Below are positions 11,172 through 21,499 of a DNA stretch of 64,000 nucleotides, piece after piece. The notes beneath the pieces are model-generated. The model was not told the DNA's origin, did no database searches, and was given only the letters and a program-made list of their open reading frames with translations. Source of the stretch: Liolophura sinensis (Eukaryota; Mollusca; Polyplacophora; Chitonida; Chitonidae). The position numbers were made by a program, and so were the translations under genes. The stretch spans positions 18,053,223 to 18,117,222 of the forward strand of contig NC_088301.1 in the NCBI RefSeq assembly GCF_032854445.1. Direction: 5' to 3'. The stretch's first letter is position 1. The number at the start of each line of letters is the position of its first letter.

Positions 11172-12150
11172 CTGTCATCGTAAGGACAATAACAGATCCA
11201 GTATGACGTTAAGTATTATTGTTAAATGAGTATAGTTGGTAAAGTTTTATAAATGATAGCAGAGTTTTTTTCCATGTTAATTGTGAAACGGTTTAAAACT
11301 GATTGCATACACAAATAGCAAACGACATGTCCTCTGGTTATTAATACTAAAAAAAGTGCCCTAGAAATAAGGAACGAAAATAAACCAGATTTTATTTCGG
11401 ATTAAATCCCCACCGATGCAACACTTACAAAAGCAGGAATCAAATTTGAGGAAAAAAGAAAGTGTTGCATCTTCCCCGGCGATTCACAGGCCTGCCGACA
11501 TAACGCCGGAGACAAATCAGCCAAATTTGGAAAGGTCAATGTCATTTGTCTTGGCACCACAGCGCCAGCAAATTTTCCTTTTGTAAAAGATTCATAATTG
11601 GTACAGATCTGTAGTACAAGATGTACAGGTACGCATATAACCGCTAAAGGGACTTGTGTTCATTTCTGGACTATAAGCTTAAATCATAAGGTTTTATAAT
11701 GGATAATTTTACAAATACGCTATATAAATTATTTACTAACAATCATCTGATTTATTTCAACAAAGCTTACAATTTTTTTTTAAGTGAATGTATATTAGTA
11801 ACGTTTTCACAGGAAATCAACCAGCAAAAGGTTTCTCCGATCGGTCGATGCTGGAGCTGGAATTTTTTTTTTGACGTCTTAAAGATTAAAACTGAAACAC
11901 ATTTGAGATTGCTTCTAATAGAATTTATATTCTTGAGCACGGCGTAAACCATCAATCATATTAATAAAAGAGACTGTAATAAATGTCATCGCCTTTGTAT
12001 CTTTTGTATTATGCCAGATGTAAATATATGAATTCCTTGCATCCAGTTTAAGCTTGTTTAACAGACAGATAAAAACATTACCAAGTAAGTAAGAAAACTA
12101 ATGGTCACATATCTTATTTACAACTATGTATTTGGAAACGTGTTACTTAC

Positions 12151-12255
12151 GTCTAGAGCAAGTAGGACCATCCCAGCCACGAGTACAGTTTCCGGAACAT
12201 AATCCAGTTTCGTCATTACACTGACTCAAACAGTTCCCACACAGCTGCCCAGACA
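12151..12255 (-). CDS. EGF-like exon (EGF_a type), copy 2
   Basis: A 105 bp exon identical in organisation to 5809-5913 (SGQLCGNCLSQCNDETGLCS, donor GTAAGT). The upstream exon of its gene is not adjacent. A family signal-peptide exon with compatible phase lies at 33476-33536, on the other side of the Polinton, with other paralogous pieces in between, so that link is only a hypothesis. Confidence 0.78.
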
Positions 12256-12749
12256 CTGAAATTCAGAGACAGACAGAAACAACTTTAGCATACAGAGACG
12301 TCTTGACAGCTCTTGATCGTTTATTGTACATTTTACGTGTAGATTTGATGTTAAGATTTTAGGAAATAGTCTTGATACTCTTTACACATGGAAAAATTAT
12401 ACAGATTTTTAATTCAAGGAAGATAAAAAAACTAAAAAAAATAAAGAAACAGAAAAATGCATTAAAAAGGTCAGAAATTTGTAAGATATATTCAAATATC
12501 CCATTAAGTTCCATTCTTGCAGAAATACATGTATAGCACGTAAAAAGGAAAATAATTTTTGTTGCTGCCTTTTGAGAAATAAATAATAATACGAAATGAG
12601 AAATACATCTTTTATATTCACGTTAAATCTTTACTTTCACTGTCGTGAAGTTTATTCATTACGACGGATTCTTAGTGGAGAACCACATATGTTATGATTG
12701 TGGATCAAATTCGATTGTTTGGTTGTCACAAATGTTTATAATTTAGGAT

Positions 12750-13125
12750 TTTCGTTGTATATATTTATTTATTTGATTGGTGTTTTACGCCGTACTCCAA
12801 CTGATTTTTATAAATAGCCTGGACACACTGAACTCACCATATTGGGATTCACAATAGTTTCATATTTTCTTTAGTTATTTGACAGGTATTTTAAATTCCG
12901 TTCATGAGAAGATTTTGCTTTTACAAGAGCGCCGAGTACTGTAGAGGGAACAAACCGGATAGAGCCCTAGAAAACCCACGGCCATCCGCAGGTAGCTGGC
13001 AGACTTTCCTACGTATAGCTGGAGCAGAAGCCAGCATGTGATGGGCTTGGACCCACATCAGCCTTATAGTTGAGATCCACCTCAGTCATTGTGCTGGGCT
13101 AGCACGCTAACCACAAGGAGTTTTA
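12750..13125 (-). repeat. degenerate tRNA-derived SINE
   Basis: The minus-strand SINE tail (GTGTTTTACGCCGTACTC on + at 12780) and body (CACGGCCATCCGCAGGTAGC, GAAGCCAGCATG) resemble copies at 29.9, 36.4 and 39.2 kb. The centre is interrupted or diverged and the A-box end is weak. Confidence 0.6.
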
Positions 13126-13130
13126 TGGTT

Positions 13131-14469
13131 TCAGGCCAGACAACTGAACGACAGACCCATAGAATAATTTATAGAGCAGCTGGAAATGTATTTTGCTATA
13201 ACACAAGTCATGGCTTTTAGACACACTTTTAAAGTGTTTACTGTGGAAGGCCACTGTTTGGTGACTGGTGATTTTCTATCGGCATAATGAGTCTGTCCAC
13301 ATGCAAGTTGGAGGTGTTTTTGATACGTAAGGCAAACAGTGTAATAGGCACGTGGAGACTGGTTTGTATTTCCTTGTTTTAGACACATTTCATCATGTGA
13401 TATATGTAGTGGAATGATGACTACTTTAGCATGACCATAATCAGTAATTGCTGACGTTAATATAGACAACTGCACACCTCGTCAAACATATACGCTCTCC
13501 CAGATATGACACAATAGCCTGTTGATTGTAGAGGTTGTCGGGGCAGATCCTCTCCTAAAGAACTCACTGGGTGTTTTAAAACTGTACGCTATCTCTGTAT
13601 ACGTTTGCATAACACTTATACAGGTATAGTCTCTGACATGCATTCAGGAGAGAAATCGAGTACATCTACAAAAACCACTTCATAGTTGTACTATTACAAA
13701 GTACCTTTAGCTGTAGATTTATGTGCACTCAGTTTACCTGTAACTTTACAATACAATGGTATATACATGGATGTGATTGGTGTTTGCACCCTTACAGCTC
13801 TACAGCTCCGAAAGGAACATGAGACATAATTCCTCGCGCAATATGTAACTACACAATCGGCTGTACATGAATACATTCAGGACAGAGTTGTTTATCTCCC
13901 GGGATAGGAGCAGTAGTCCAAATTGCAGTACTAGCAGGATTTACTCCAAAAATACAGTATCAGTTTTTACAGTGTGGATAAGTAACACCATTCGGGTGGT
14001 GCAGTAGCATACGTCTAGTCACCTGCATGGGGCTGAAAGCTTCTATCTGGTAGACTTTGGTGAACGTCTAAATCCAATCTTATAAACGTCTAGCTCCTGG
14101 TAAATACTGAAAAACAATATTTGAAAACAAATATTCCGGGTCAGTGATCGGAACGAATACATGCGACGTAATCGTAGTAGTGGAATTAATGTCCTATCGG
14201 AAATGTGGACCGGAAATTTGAAAGCCGCTGCGACTCTGTGATATCACGCGGTCATATACTACCGACTTCGTGTAATGGACGGTCTATAGGCTTATCTGCT
14301 TAACTGGTTTCATAACTTTTAATCGATTCAAGTTACGCAGCTGTTGGGAGAATTGGTAAACATGCAGATTGATAATCTGAGATAAGGGTGAAAAACTCTT
14401 GCTATATTTTTGTTTCTCTTACATATATCATTATAGTGTAAAATAATCTATGCATAGTTTTTTGTTATA
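13131..14469. other. intron-like flank left of the Polinton
   Basis: No gene is recognised. Segments near 13,190-13,520 align loosely with 36,800-37,150, those near 13,830-14,000 with 31,440-31,560, and those near 14,350 with 32,440-32,500 and 37,680. These are paralogous non-coding pieces of the lectin-gene neighbourhood. Confidence 0.45.
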
Positions 14470-14475
14470 AACAAA
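14470..14475 (+). repeat. 6 bp target-site duplication (left)
   Basis: AACAAA directly precedes the left terminal repeat and recurs at 28145-28150 directly after the right terminal repeat. Six base pairs is the size known for Polinton/Maverick insertion. Confidence 0.75.
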
Positions 14476-14640
14476 GTAGGGTAGGAGGGAGGGTTCTGGC
14501 GCACGCCCCCCTTGGCAAATAGAGGGTCCCAGCACCTATTCCCGGCGAGGTCCAGAAGTTCTAGTATACACACTATAGGTTCTGGCGCACGCCCCCCTTG
14601 GGGCCCGCCCCATAACAAATAGAGGCCCCCACCCCCTTTC
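14476..14640 (+). repeat. Polinton left terminal inverted repeat
   Basis: It starts GTAGGGTAGGAGGGAGGG and runs through CTATTCCCGGCGAGGTCC and CTAGTATACACACTATAGG. The reverse complement is at 27980-28144 with a few mismatches. Inside each repeat the motif GGTTCTGGCGCACGCCCC occurs twice about 95 bp apart, each followed by a CAAATAGAGG-like box, a nested direct repeat. Confidence 0.88.
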
Positions 14641-14984
14641 CCTGCTTTCCCATAAAACCTCCCCAGCCAAGGCATACACGCTTATTTACAAGTCTCGCCT
14701 ACACACACACACACATTGATATGAGGCGACGTAGTTGGCATTTAATACATAAGGATTATAGTCTATATATAGGCTGGCTGTATTGCACAACAGGGTAATT
14801 CAGATGATTTTCTCCCCACTATAGGGCTTAAACCACTGATTTTTATGAAAAATAAATGTGACAGCTTTTTTCAGCGTGTCTTGTTTGATAAGATCCAGTA
14901 TTTTTTTTAAGAGGAGTGGAGATATTTTGTTTATGCGTTTATGACTTTCCAATTTAGCCTATGTTTCGTGGGTCGTGGGATATA

Positions 14985-15090
14985 GCTCAGTCGGCTGACA
15001 GAGGTGGGAAAGGCGCTGTGTGTAAGGGGCGTATTCATGTACTACATGTATAAGGGGATGTTTGCTAGCTCAAATCCGGATTTGGTCTCC
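14985..15090 (+). repeat. tRNA-like module (possible SINE head)
   Basis: GGATATAGCTCAGTCGGCTG fits a Pol III A box and AGCTCAAATCCGG fits a weak B box ~85 bp later. It is too long and poorly paired for a functional tRNA call. Confidence 0.35.
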
Positions 15091-15274
15091 TGTATATGTA
15101 GTATATGAATGCGTTACCTGCATATAACACCGGTCTCTACGTACTTCTAAGGAATCTCTGCAACTTTCGACAGTTTCTTTCGACCTTACCAAGGGGTATT
15201 GTAGATGGCCCAAAGGTAGTGGGATGTGTCAGCCCCAATTAACCCCCCTAACGGTGGGTCGCTAGCGCAAAAAA

Positions 15275-15380
15275 TCCGGAGCGTTAGGGTGGTGATTAAT
15301 TGGTAAAAGGCTGAGCTATAAACCAGGCCTTTTGCTTTTTTAGACCATGGGTTCGAACCCCACACTGGGCAGAATTTTTT
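15275..15380 (+). repeat. tRNA-like module with strong B box
   Basis: An A-box-like GGTGATTAATTGGTAAAAGG is followed by TGGGTTCGAACCCCA, a perfect B box with T-arm pairing. The intervening anticodon arm is not convincing, so a tRNA-derived SINE is more likely than a tRNA gene. Confidence 0.4.
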
Positions 15381-15915
15381 TTTACCCCCGGCTCCATCCA
15401 ACTGGACGACCAATCCAGCCAAATGGGGTATATTTGACGGGTAAAATTTTGAATCAACAGCCCACAGACCAGTACACTGTTTCAAATTGTATTAATATAT
15501 GTATGTATACTAGATTGTGAATATTTTTCTAACATGTAAGTTTACAAAGTGTATTCATATATGTATTCAGATGACAGAAATGATGTTTGACATGCACTAC
15601 TGTGCCCAGAGTTAATTTCTCGACATAGATATGTGACTGATAGTACATGTATTTGAATTGTTTCTTGTTTTTTGTATTTTACAAAGTTTATTTCTACCTA
15701 CTTTGACTTAGGTGCTCAAAAGGTATGGTGCCACTACTCTTTTAGTGAGTGACAGTCACAGATTCAGTGGTGATAATTTTGCCTGTTCTCAGTCTCAGAG
15801 CGATGTATACTGTATTCTGATTTAGTTCCGCTGCATGTGAAATAGTGTAACAAGTTCCCCCTGGGCACCTCCCCAGAACATCATTCGGAAAGAGCGTTTT
15901 TCAGCTCTTGCCGAG

Positions 15916-16551
15916 CTAGTTTTCGGCCGTTTTCAGCTGTTTTTTTGTGCTTTCATCGATCTCTACGGCGCTGAATACCTTACGAGACTTAGCGCGTATC
16001 TCCTGCTTCAGATCAGAGTAGTTCTTGAGCTCCTGAACGACTTGCTTGAACTCTACGTCCGAAATAACACCATCAGATAAGGCCGTAGATACCTGCACAC
16101 GGATGCTGTTAAGTTTGGCCTCAGCCAACAGCCGTATATCGTTATGATTCTTGGCCTTTGCGTGAAGTCGGCGGCTAACGAATTTTCCGGCGATATTTAA
16201 GACACCGCAAGCTAGGGCCGCAGCTTCCATGGCCAAGACAGCAGGGGCTGCAATTATTGTTGTGAGTAGTCCCACGCCTGAAACCCCTAGTCCCAAACAG
16301 GCCGTGAGCATGGCCAAATCAAGGGCCTCGGCAGCTAAGGCACCGCGCCGGTACTTTTTGTACAAGGCCCGACGGAGATCTCGCTCAGATTCAAGCTTAT
16401 TCTGTATTTCGCTGATATACTGCAGACGATGGGCGTGCGCCACGCTCTCCGGGGGGTTTTCAACCATCGGCGCGGTCGGGGCCAAGGGGTGGTCATCCGT
16501 AATCATCGGAAAGGAGTCTTCATCCGTTATCGTCGGGTACAGTCGCCCCAT
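15916..16551 (-). CDS. Polinton protein with hydrophobic helices, function unknown
   Basis: 211 residues from the ATG at 16551. An upstream in-frame TTG is possible but less likely. The N-terminus is polar and acidic. Residues ~70-125 contain two alanine/glycine/leucine-rich hydrophobic stretches (AMLTACLGLGVSGVGLLTTI and an AAPAVLAMEAAALACGV stretch), suggesting membrane insertion. The C-terminal third is helical and charged. The gene is intact and overlaps the end of the next gene (16562 onward lies just upstream on the same strand). I do not recognise a named domain. In context it is a virion or membrane-associated component of the element. Confidence 0.6.
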   Translation of the reverse strand: MGRLYPTITDEDSFPMITDDHPLAPTAPMVENPPESVAHAHRLQYISEIQNKLESERDLRRALYKKYRRGALAAEALDLAMLTACLGLGVSGVGLLTTIIAAPAVLAMEAAALACGVLNIAGKFVSRRLHAKAKNHNDIRLLAEAKLNSIRVQVSTALSDGVISDVEFKQVVQELKNYSDLKQEIRAKSRKVFSAVEIDESTKKQLKTAEN

Positions 16552-16561
16552 ATTGTCTATC

Positions 16562-17144
16562 CTACGAATCAATAACGTCGGTTAGCTCTAAATTGTCATC
16601 GGGGCTACTAACAAGAAAGCGGCGAAGGCCTATACCGCACTCTAAATGGATTGCATCGAGATTTAAAACGCCCCCTATGACGACTCGTATATCCTCGAGA
16701 GAACTCCGGATGATTGGGTCGCCCTGGGCCGGTAATTTGATCATCAGTCTGAGATCCTTTGTATCGTGCTCCGCAGGCCACCTTATTTTCACCCCGGTAA
16801 TCAAAGTGCAATCGCGTTGTTCGGCCGCGCCAAGTATGAGGTCGAAGATAACTATAGACCCAGGGTTTAGTAGTAGTGCGGCCTTAAAATCGGTTTGCGC
16901 GGTAAGACGCACGGGCCCTTCCAGCCCCGGCATTAGTGCGAAGCGGCCTCTTCTGTCCCGATATATAGAACAGCTGGCGTCTGGTATGTACGACACGAAA
17001 TAGTTTCCGGAGTTGAAAACTTTTTTTCACATCGGCCCTAGTGGCCTGGACCGTCATCGGGGTCACCTTCACATCTATCAACCAATCGGGGTCGCGAGCT
17101 CTGGCAAGAACAAAGCGGTCTTCAATGCGAATTAAAGAGAGTTT
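16562..17144 (-). pseudogene. conserved Polinton protein, frameshifted at a T7/A7 run
   Basis: An open stretch from the stop at 17145-17147 and the frame ending at 16562 form one gene interrupted by a one-base shift at the homopolymer 17021-17027. The downstream frame starts near SYIPDASCSIYRDRRGRF and ends DNLELTDVIDS. The upstream frame contains IDVKVTPMTVQATRADVKK. No ATG begins the upstream frame, so its start is lost or uses another codon. The remaining C-terminal frame is beta-rich in appearance with no catalytic motif. Its place beside the next gene suggests a structural protein. I cannot assign it to the penton or another named Polinton family with confidence. Confidence 0.55.
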
Positions 17145-17160
17145 TTATTCTTCAATCACC

Positions 17161-17628
17161 TCAGAAGGCGACCTGCGCTCTTGCTCTACACAGGATGAGA
17201 CATCTTGAAGGGAAGCAAACGTGGCAGGTTCTGCTTGTGACCAAGTTAGGTAGATTTTCACCCTCCATACTCCCCTCTATGGGCGCAATCCCGTCGGAGA
17301 ACCCTAAGATGGGGGCAAGCTCTTGGAATATTATGGAGGCATTTCTAGGGAGGGTAAGGACTAAGCGGCCCGTGGCTTCATTCAATCCCAGAGAAATCCC
17401 ATGCGGGCGGAATATGTCCTTGTCCAGCGTACAGACATTGTAGTAGCCCGTCGGCACTTCAACACGTTTGCCCTCAAGCAAGAAGCCCACTCCGGTGGGG
17501 ATATTCACCCAGGCTGGGTAGAATGTTATCTCGCGAAGGGCGGTTTTAAGGTGGCCGTCGAGGTTGTTAAGGGCATGAGGCAGCGTGTGCTGTGCCCCAT
17601 TTAGAATGTCAGTCAATGTGATGAACAT
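17161..17628 (-). CDS. putative Polinton minor virion protein (penton-like?)
   Basis: 155 residues from the ATG at 17628, starting MFITLTDIL. The region around residues 30-75 (ITFYPAWVNIPTGVGF, then VPTGYYNVCTL) and the ending ELAPILGFSDG resemble a conserved jelly-roll-like Polinton/adintovirus protein often proposed as minor capsid or penton. From about residue 125 the composition becomes cysteine-rich and unlike the family, and another frame stays open to about 17145. A frameshift near 17240 is therefore likely and the annotated C-terminus is doubtful. The start lies only 10 bp from the divergent start at 17639. Confidence 0.5.
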   Translation of the reverse strand: MFITLTDILNGAQHTLPHALNNLDGHLKTALREITFYPAWVNIPTGVGFLLEGKRVEVPTGYYNVCTLDKDIFRPHGISLGLNEATGRLVLTLPRNASIIFQELAPILGFSDGIAPIEGSMEGENLPNLVTSRTCHVCFPSRCLILCRARAQVAF

Positions 17629-17638
17629 TTTAGCCACG

Positions 17639-18900
17639 ATGAACAGCGAGGCTTACAGGTTCAATAGAGAGGCCACTTACAAGGCCGGGGCATTTCATAG
17701 TATCCAAACCCACGCAGAGCAGCTCACGCGATTTGACATCTACATCGATGAAAAGAAGGCCTTTCCAGTCCAGTTCACAGATGTGTTGGCCAAGTACCGG
17801 CTGCCAAAGATAACCAGCAATGACATTGTTCGGGCCTGGAACACCAATCCTATGCAATTCTGGCAGAACCAAGTGAACTTTGCGGTCTGGTGCGCAACCA
17901 AGGGCTGTGGCGTCTATGCAAAAGACCATCTTCTCGCCCCCAACCAACGAATAAAGGCCCTGTACACGTTCCATGTGTATCACCAAGTTAGGCGGGTCTT
18001 GAAAGAGATCCAGTCCCCCCTGCCGCAAGACAGAGCGGGGGCGACATTCGAAAACCCCTACGACAAGAGGGCCTATGAGAGGATTTGTAGGGAGTTCCAC
18101 GTAGATACGCACACAGACTGGAGGCGCAGTAGGGTGAATCACGGCCTCAGAGTGATATATTACTATGTCACGAGAACGGGCTACAGCCCCATTGGCGATG
18201 GGACCTTCGATCCGAGCAGGATGTCGTTCTCTAGAAAGCCTACAGCGCTCCACGTCGACTACATCGAGTAGGACGCCGAGGAGGCTTGGGCGGCGTTCAT
18301 TGTCGACACATCCCAAGAATTCACGCAGCCGGGCGTAGAGCGCCTAAACGATTCCATCCGGACATACGTGTGGGCTTTTCTAGGCGCCCAAGGGCAAACA
18401 AGGGCGCGTATTCTAGGCACGGGCACAGCCTTCGACGCGCAAAAACAGTTTGCCGCGTTGAAGACGCTATTTCCTCTCCGATCGACCTTCCGCCTGCTAT
18501 CAAACGCTACCAGGACGTGCTACAGTATACCGGGAGCGCTGTAGACTTTGTATATGGCATAGGCCTATATATGGCCCCCAGCGACATGCTTCTGCAGATC
18601 GGCCATGTGGCGAACTACAACAACAAAATCGTCGTGGCCACAGAGGACCAGAAGCTAGGCGCCAATGAGGGTGTGAACGCTAAAGTGCCGCCAACTTTGC
18701 ACAAGCGCGCACCTTCCCACGGGATCGTTGAGCCACAAGAAAGCGTCCCACCACCCACTGCGCGCGTTCAGCATGTTGCTGCCGCCGGAGGCAAACAAGA
18801 ACCCCTATTTCCAAAGCAAAAGAATCACGATGCGGAGAAGACAGCCATCGCTATCGCTGGGGTTGGTATCGGCTTACTGCTTCTGTGGACTATGCGTTAA
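17639..18900 (+). pseudogene. large conserved Polinton protein with C-terminal membrane helix (broken)
   Basis: It starts at ATG 17639 (MNSEAYRFNREATYKAG) and is open to a stop at 18269-18271. The same frame continues beyond the stop to a frameshift near 18455, after which another frame runs to 18900. The last part contains VDFVYGIGLYMAPSDMLLQI and a C-terminal hydrophobic anchor (AIAIAGVGIGLLLLW). The whole gene would be about 420 codons. It belongs to a gene family I recognise from Polinton elements of other invertebrates, without an experimentally named function. The C-terminal anchor suggests a virion-membrane or capsid-associated role. Two independent breaks make this copy a pseudogene. 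Confidence 0.6.
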
Positions 18901-20185
18901 ATAATTGCGAACAGCCACGAGCATTAGTCCACCTACTGCGATGACCAGAGCCCAGACATTTTCGGCCAGCCACCCAGCCGCTTTCCCGAGAAGGTTCAGT
19001 AGCCAGGACACGATACTGCCAATAATACCCGGAATCGCAGCGGCAGCCGTCCCTGCCAGCTTGCCAAGGGCGCTCGCCAGTAACTGGAGATGCTTTTTCA
19101 CCCATTCTTTAAGACCACGCCCGTCGGATGGAGGTGGTGTTGGCTGGATGCCCCCACTGGGCCCGCCAGTCAGCGCCAACTTTATCGCTAGCCCCAGTGT
19201 CGAGATCGCCATCCCAATTGCCGTGAGAATGGAGACCACGGTTATTCCCTGCCCCCGGAAGAGGGTGCGGACGCGCTCGGCCAGACTGGTATCCTTGTGT
19301 AGGATGCGATCGATCGTCTGCTTGATGCGGCGTATTTGCGTGCGCAGGGCTTCGGCCGTTAAAGAGGATGCTTCGAGCCGGTCCACCCTCTCGTCCTCGA
19401 GATTCCTTATCCTTTCTTCGATCCGACGCCGAGAGAATTCATCAGTGGCCTCCTCCAACTTCTGTTTTTGTTTTACGATGTCCTTATCGAGACTTGACAG
19501 CTTGGCGAGGTTATTCGCGTGTTCGCCTTCCGAGGTCTGCAGTGCCTTGTCAAGCCCAAGAAGTTCTCGCATGGAAAGAGGAGGGTCGTTTCAAGAGCCC
19601 TCCCGACCTCACTATCCGTCAAGCTTGTTTCCAGTGTGTGGACAGCATTAGCGGCCTTTTTCGCTGGTTGGCTTAAATCCTCCAGCTCCATGGTATTTGC
19701 CTCGGCGGCCGCGGCACCCAGTTCTGAACTCGCTGTCTCCAGGGCTGCGACTGCTGCCGGATGCAACGATGCCTGTTCTTTTCTTTTCCAGTCTATAAAG
19801 CCCAGCCCCCCCCCCCCCCATCCCCCTTAACAACATTAACCCCTCCTTTATTGGCGACTGTTGAGAGGGCTAGCGGTTCACCTGTTCGTTTGTTAATGAT
19901 ATCTAGTTTGGGGTGGGCCACGAGTCGCAGACGCCCTTGGACAACCTTAAACTTCGTGTAATCGCGAAAGATGGGGGTAAGGCTGGGATCCACTTTCGCC
20001 AAGGCATCGTAATAATCATTCACGGCGGCCTGCGTCAGCTCTTGTTGAAAGTTTCTGGCGGCCGCACCCCGGCTTTGTTGCTCGGGAACATCACCACAGG
20101 CAAGGAGAGTGGTCTGCTCGTCGTCGATGTTGTAGTCCTCTTGGACGTCGTCGAACGCCGGATTATCAAAGTCAAAGTCTGCCAT
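18874..20185 (-). pseudogene. conserved Polinton coiled-coil/membrane protein (broken, contains C15 tract)
   Basis: It starts at ATG 20185 (MADFDFDNPAFDD). The first frame runs to a G15 stretch (C15 on +, 19806-19820). The middle part lies in another frame (19766 to ~19575, EDLSQPAKKAANAV), and a third frame runs from 19572 (MRELLGLDKALQTSEGE) to 18874. Features in order are an acidic N-terminus, a long charged coiled-coil region (KQKLEEATDEFSRRRIEERI), a hydrophobic segment (VVSILTAIGMAISTLGLAI), a proline-rich linker, then glycine/alanine-rich amphipathic and hydrophobic helices (AAAAIPGIIGSIVSWLLNLL). This architecture is typical of a membrane-active virion protein, by inference only. The break at the homopolymer could be slippage or an assembly error. 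Confidence 0.6.
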
Positions 20186-20229
20186 AATCCTCGTATTGAA
20201 CATTGCAAGGTATACCTTCAATACACACA
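20186..20229. promoter_or_regulatory. 44 bp divergent promoter region
   Basis: Starts at 20185 (minus) and 20230 (plus, capsid gene) face away from each other with 44 bp between. Any promoters must be bidirectional or overlap coding sequence. No specific motif is claimed. Confidence 0.4.
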
Positions 20230-21499
20230 ATGGATGCATACGGACGCAGGCTAAACCCTTTCAGAACACTCCGTAAGCCTCGGGGGGTACAAGGTGTACG
20301 GCAGTCCTTGGTCGTCACCAACAACCCGTGTACGATCGACCAGAAAAAACTCTTGCTCCGCTTCCCCAACCTCGGCGCAAATGACGTCATTGTGCCCGGT
20401 ACCGTGCGCTTGGAGTTCTCGATCACGAACAATTCATCCGACCCGAACGCCACAGTGGTAGGGAATCTCGGACGCGCAGTAGTCAAGAAAACCACAATCA
20501 GAATCAGCGGGATTGAGGTAATGTCCATCGACGACTCTGATGTGTTTCATTATGGCTGACCAGAAACGAATGGCGTGATGCGGCCTACCAAGGCATCGAC
20601 AGCGAAAACATGCTTAAACTTCGAGTCGAAGCGGAGGACGCAAGTGACGACGATGCTGGAGAAAAGTCCATCGCTCGCGTCTTTGGCAGCCGGTTCCACA
20701 TCCCGCTAGGCTTTGAGCTTTTAGATAGCCACATGCCATTCTACCAGAGTGCCTTGGCCGACCGACTGGAGTACGAACTGACGTTCAACGATTACAGTCG
20801 GGTCATCAAGACAACAGGCGATGACGACGCGACTTACACCATCGACAACATCATCCTGAGTTCGATATGGTCACCGAAGAGGAACTCGCTAGACATATCC
20901 GCACACAGTTTGCCGGGGGCGTCTCCATTCTGTATGATCGCGTCCTCCGCCACCCAAAGTTTGTGAAGGACAAGTCTGATACTCTCTGGAACATAATCCT
21001 GAACACGCCCGCGAGAGCAATAAAGGGCATCCTCATGCTGTTCGAGACTAAAGGAATCCCGTGGAAGAGGAGGTCGGAATCCTTCTACAACCCGAAGATC
21101 ACCAAAGTAGAAGTCACAATAGAAGGGGTCCCCAATTAGCTGTACAGCCAGGCCATGCGGGCGTACCAGCAGTGGGGCGAGGTCCAGAGGTTCTTTGCCA
21201 GCTCACCCCTACGGAAGCGGGACCCTGAGGTGGTCAGGGTCGTTAAAGACTTAGGCCTGGCAGACGTCTCCCTGGAAGAGTTCTTGACGAACAAGCGCGC
21301 CTTCTGGCTTGACCTTCGGCCAAGCGACGATGACGAGCTGCATGGCAGTGGGTGGCGCGTTCTGAACGCCAGCGAGGGGATTACGATACAGGTGACAAAA
21401 GAGAGAGAAGAGGCCGGTGTGTTGAACATATATCTCTATGTGATCATGGACACAAAGCTGCACATCGAGAATGGTATATTCGTTAGCGCGTTTTATTGA
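20230..21499 (+). pseudogene. Polinton major capsid protein (double jelly-roll), broken
   Basis: It begins at ATG 20230 (MDAYGRRLNPFRTLRKPRG) and ends at the stop at 21497-21499. The N-terminal part contains NNPCTIDQKKLLLRFPN. The C-terminal part contains NPKITKVEVTIEGVPN and MRAYQQWGEVQRFF, then ends in a beta-strand-rich tail. These are the conserved landmarks of the Polinton double jelly-roll major capsid protein, which would form hexon-like capsomers. Three breaks are seen: a frame change near 20553, another near 20860, and an amber stop at 21137-21139 with the same frame open on both sides. Length (~420 codons) is somewhat below typical, partly because of small losses at the breaks. It overlaps the ATPase start by 29 bp. 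Confidence 0.8.

Larger units (their letters stand above)
8344..12731. repeat. 4.4 kb segmental duplication, copy 2
   Basis: Near-identical to 2001-6401. At the left junction, unrelated sequence ending in TACAGAAAAG meets the LINE interior. At the right end identity stops after GGTTGTCACAA. It contains LINE 5' part, FTP C, FTP N and EGF_a exons. The junction shares only a short AGAAAAG tract, consistent with microhomology-mediated duplication. Confidence 0.9.
14641..15915. other. non-coding 1.3 kb between left TIR and first Polinton gene
   Basis: No convincing gene is present. Many related elements carry the integrase at an end of the element, but here neither strand shows integrase motifs. 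Two tRNA-like stretches (about 14985-15090 and 15275-15380) suggest that SINE-like inserts replaced part of this region. Composition is AT-rich, unlike the rest of the element, supporting later insertion or decay. Confidence 0.5.

Noticed and set aside
14448-14675. Proline/glycine-rich 75-codon frame over the left terminus
   Set aside because: It coincides with the GC-rich terminal repeat. The matching right terminus gives no equivalent protein.
15275-15380. Functional tRNA gene
   Set aside because: The B box and T arm are good, but the acceptor and anticodon arms do not pair convincingly. A SINE head is likelier.
15186-15485. A 99-codon minus-strand frame near the left Polinton end as the missing integrase
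   Set aside because: It runs through the tRNA-like module and a poly-A stretch, has no zinc-binding HHCC or DDE pattern, and looks non-coding.
16229-19651. Long antisense frames opposite Polinton genes (for example 18,905-19,651 plus and 17,630-18,316 minus)
   Set aside because: They are GC-rich shadow frames of the conserved genes on the other strand. Only the sense frames show family motifs.
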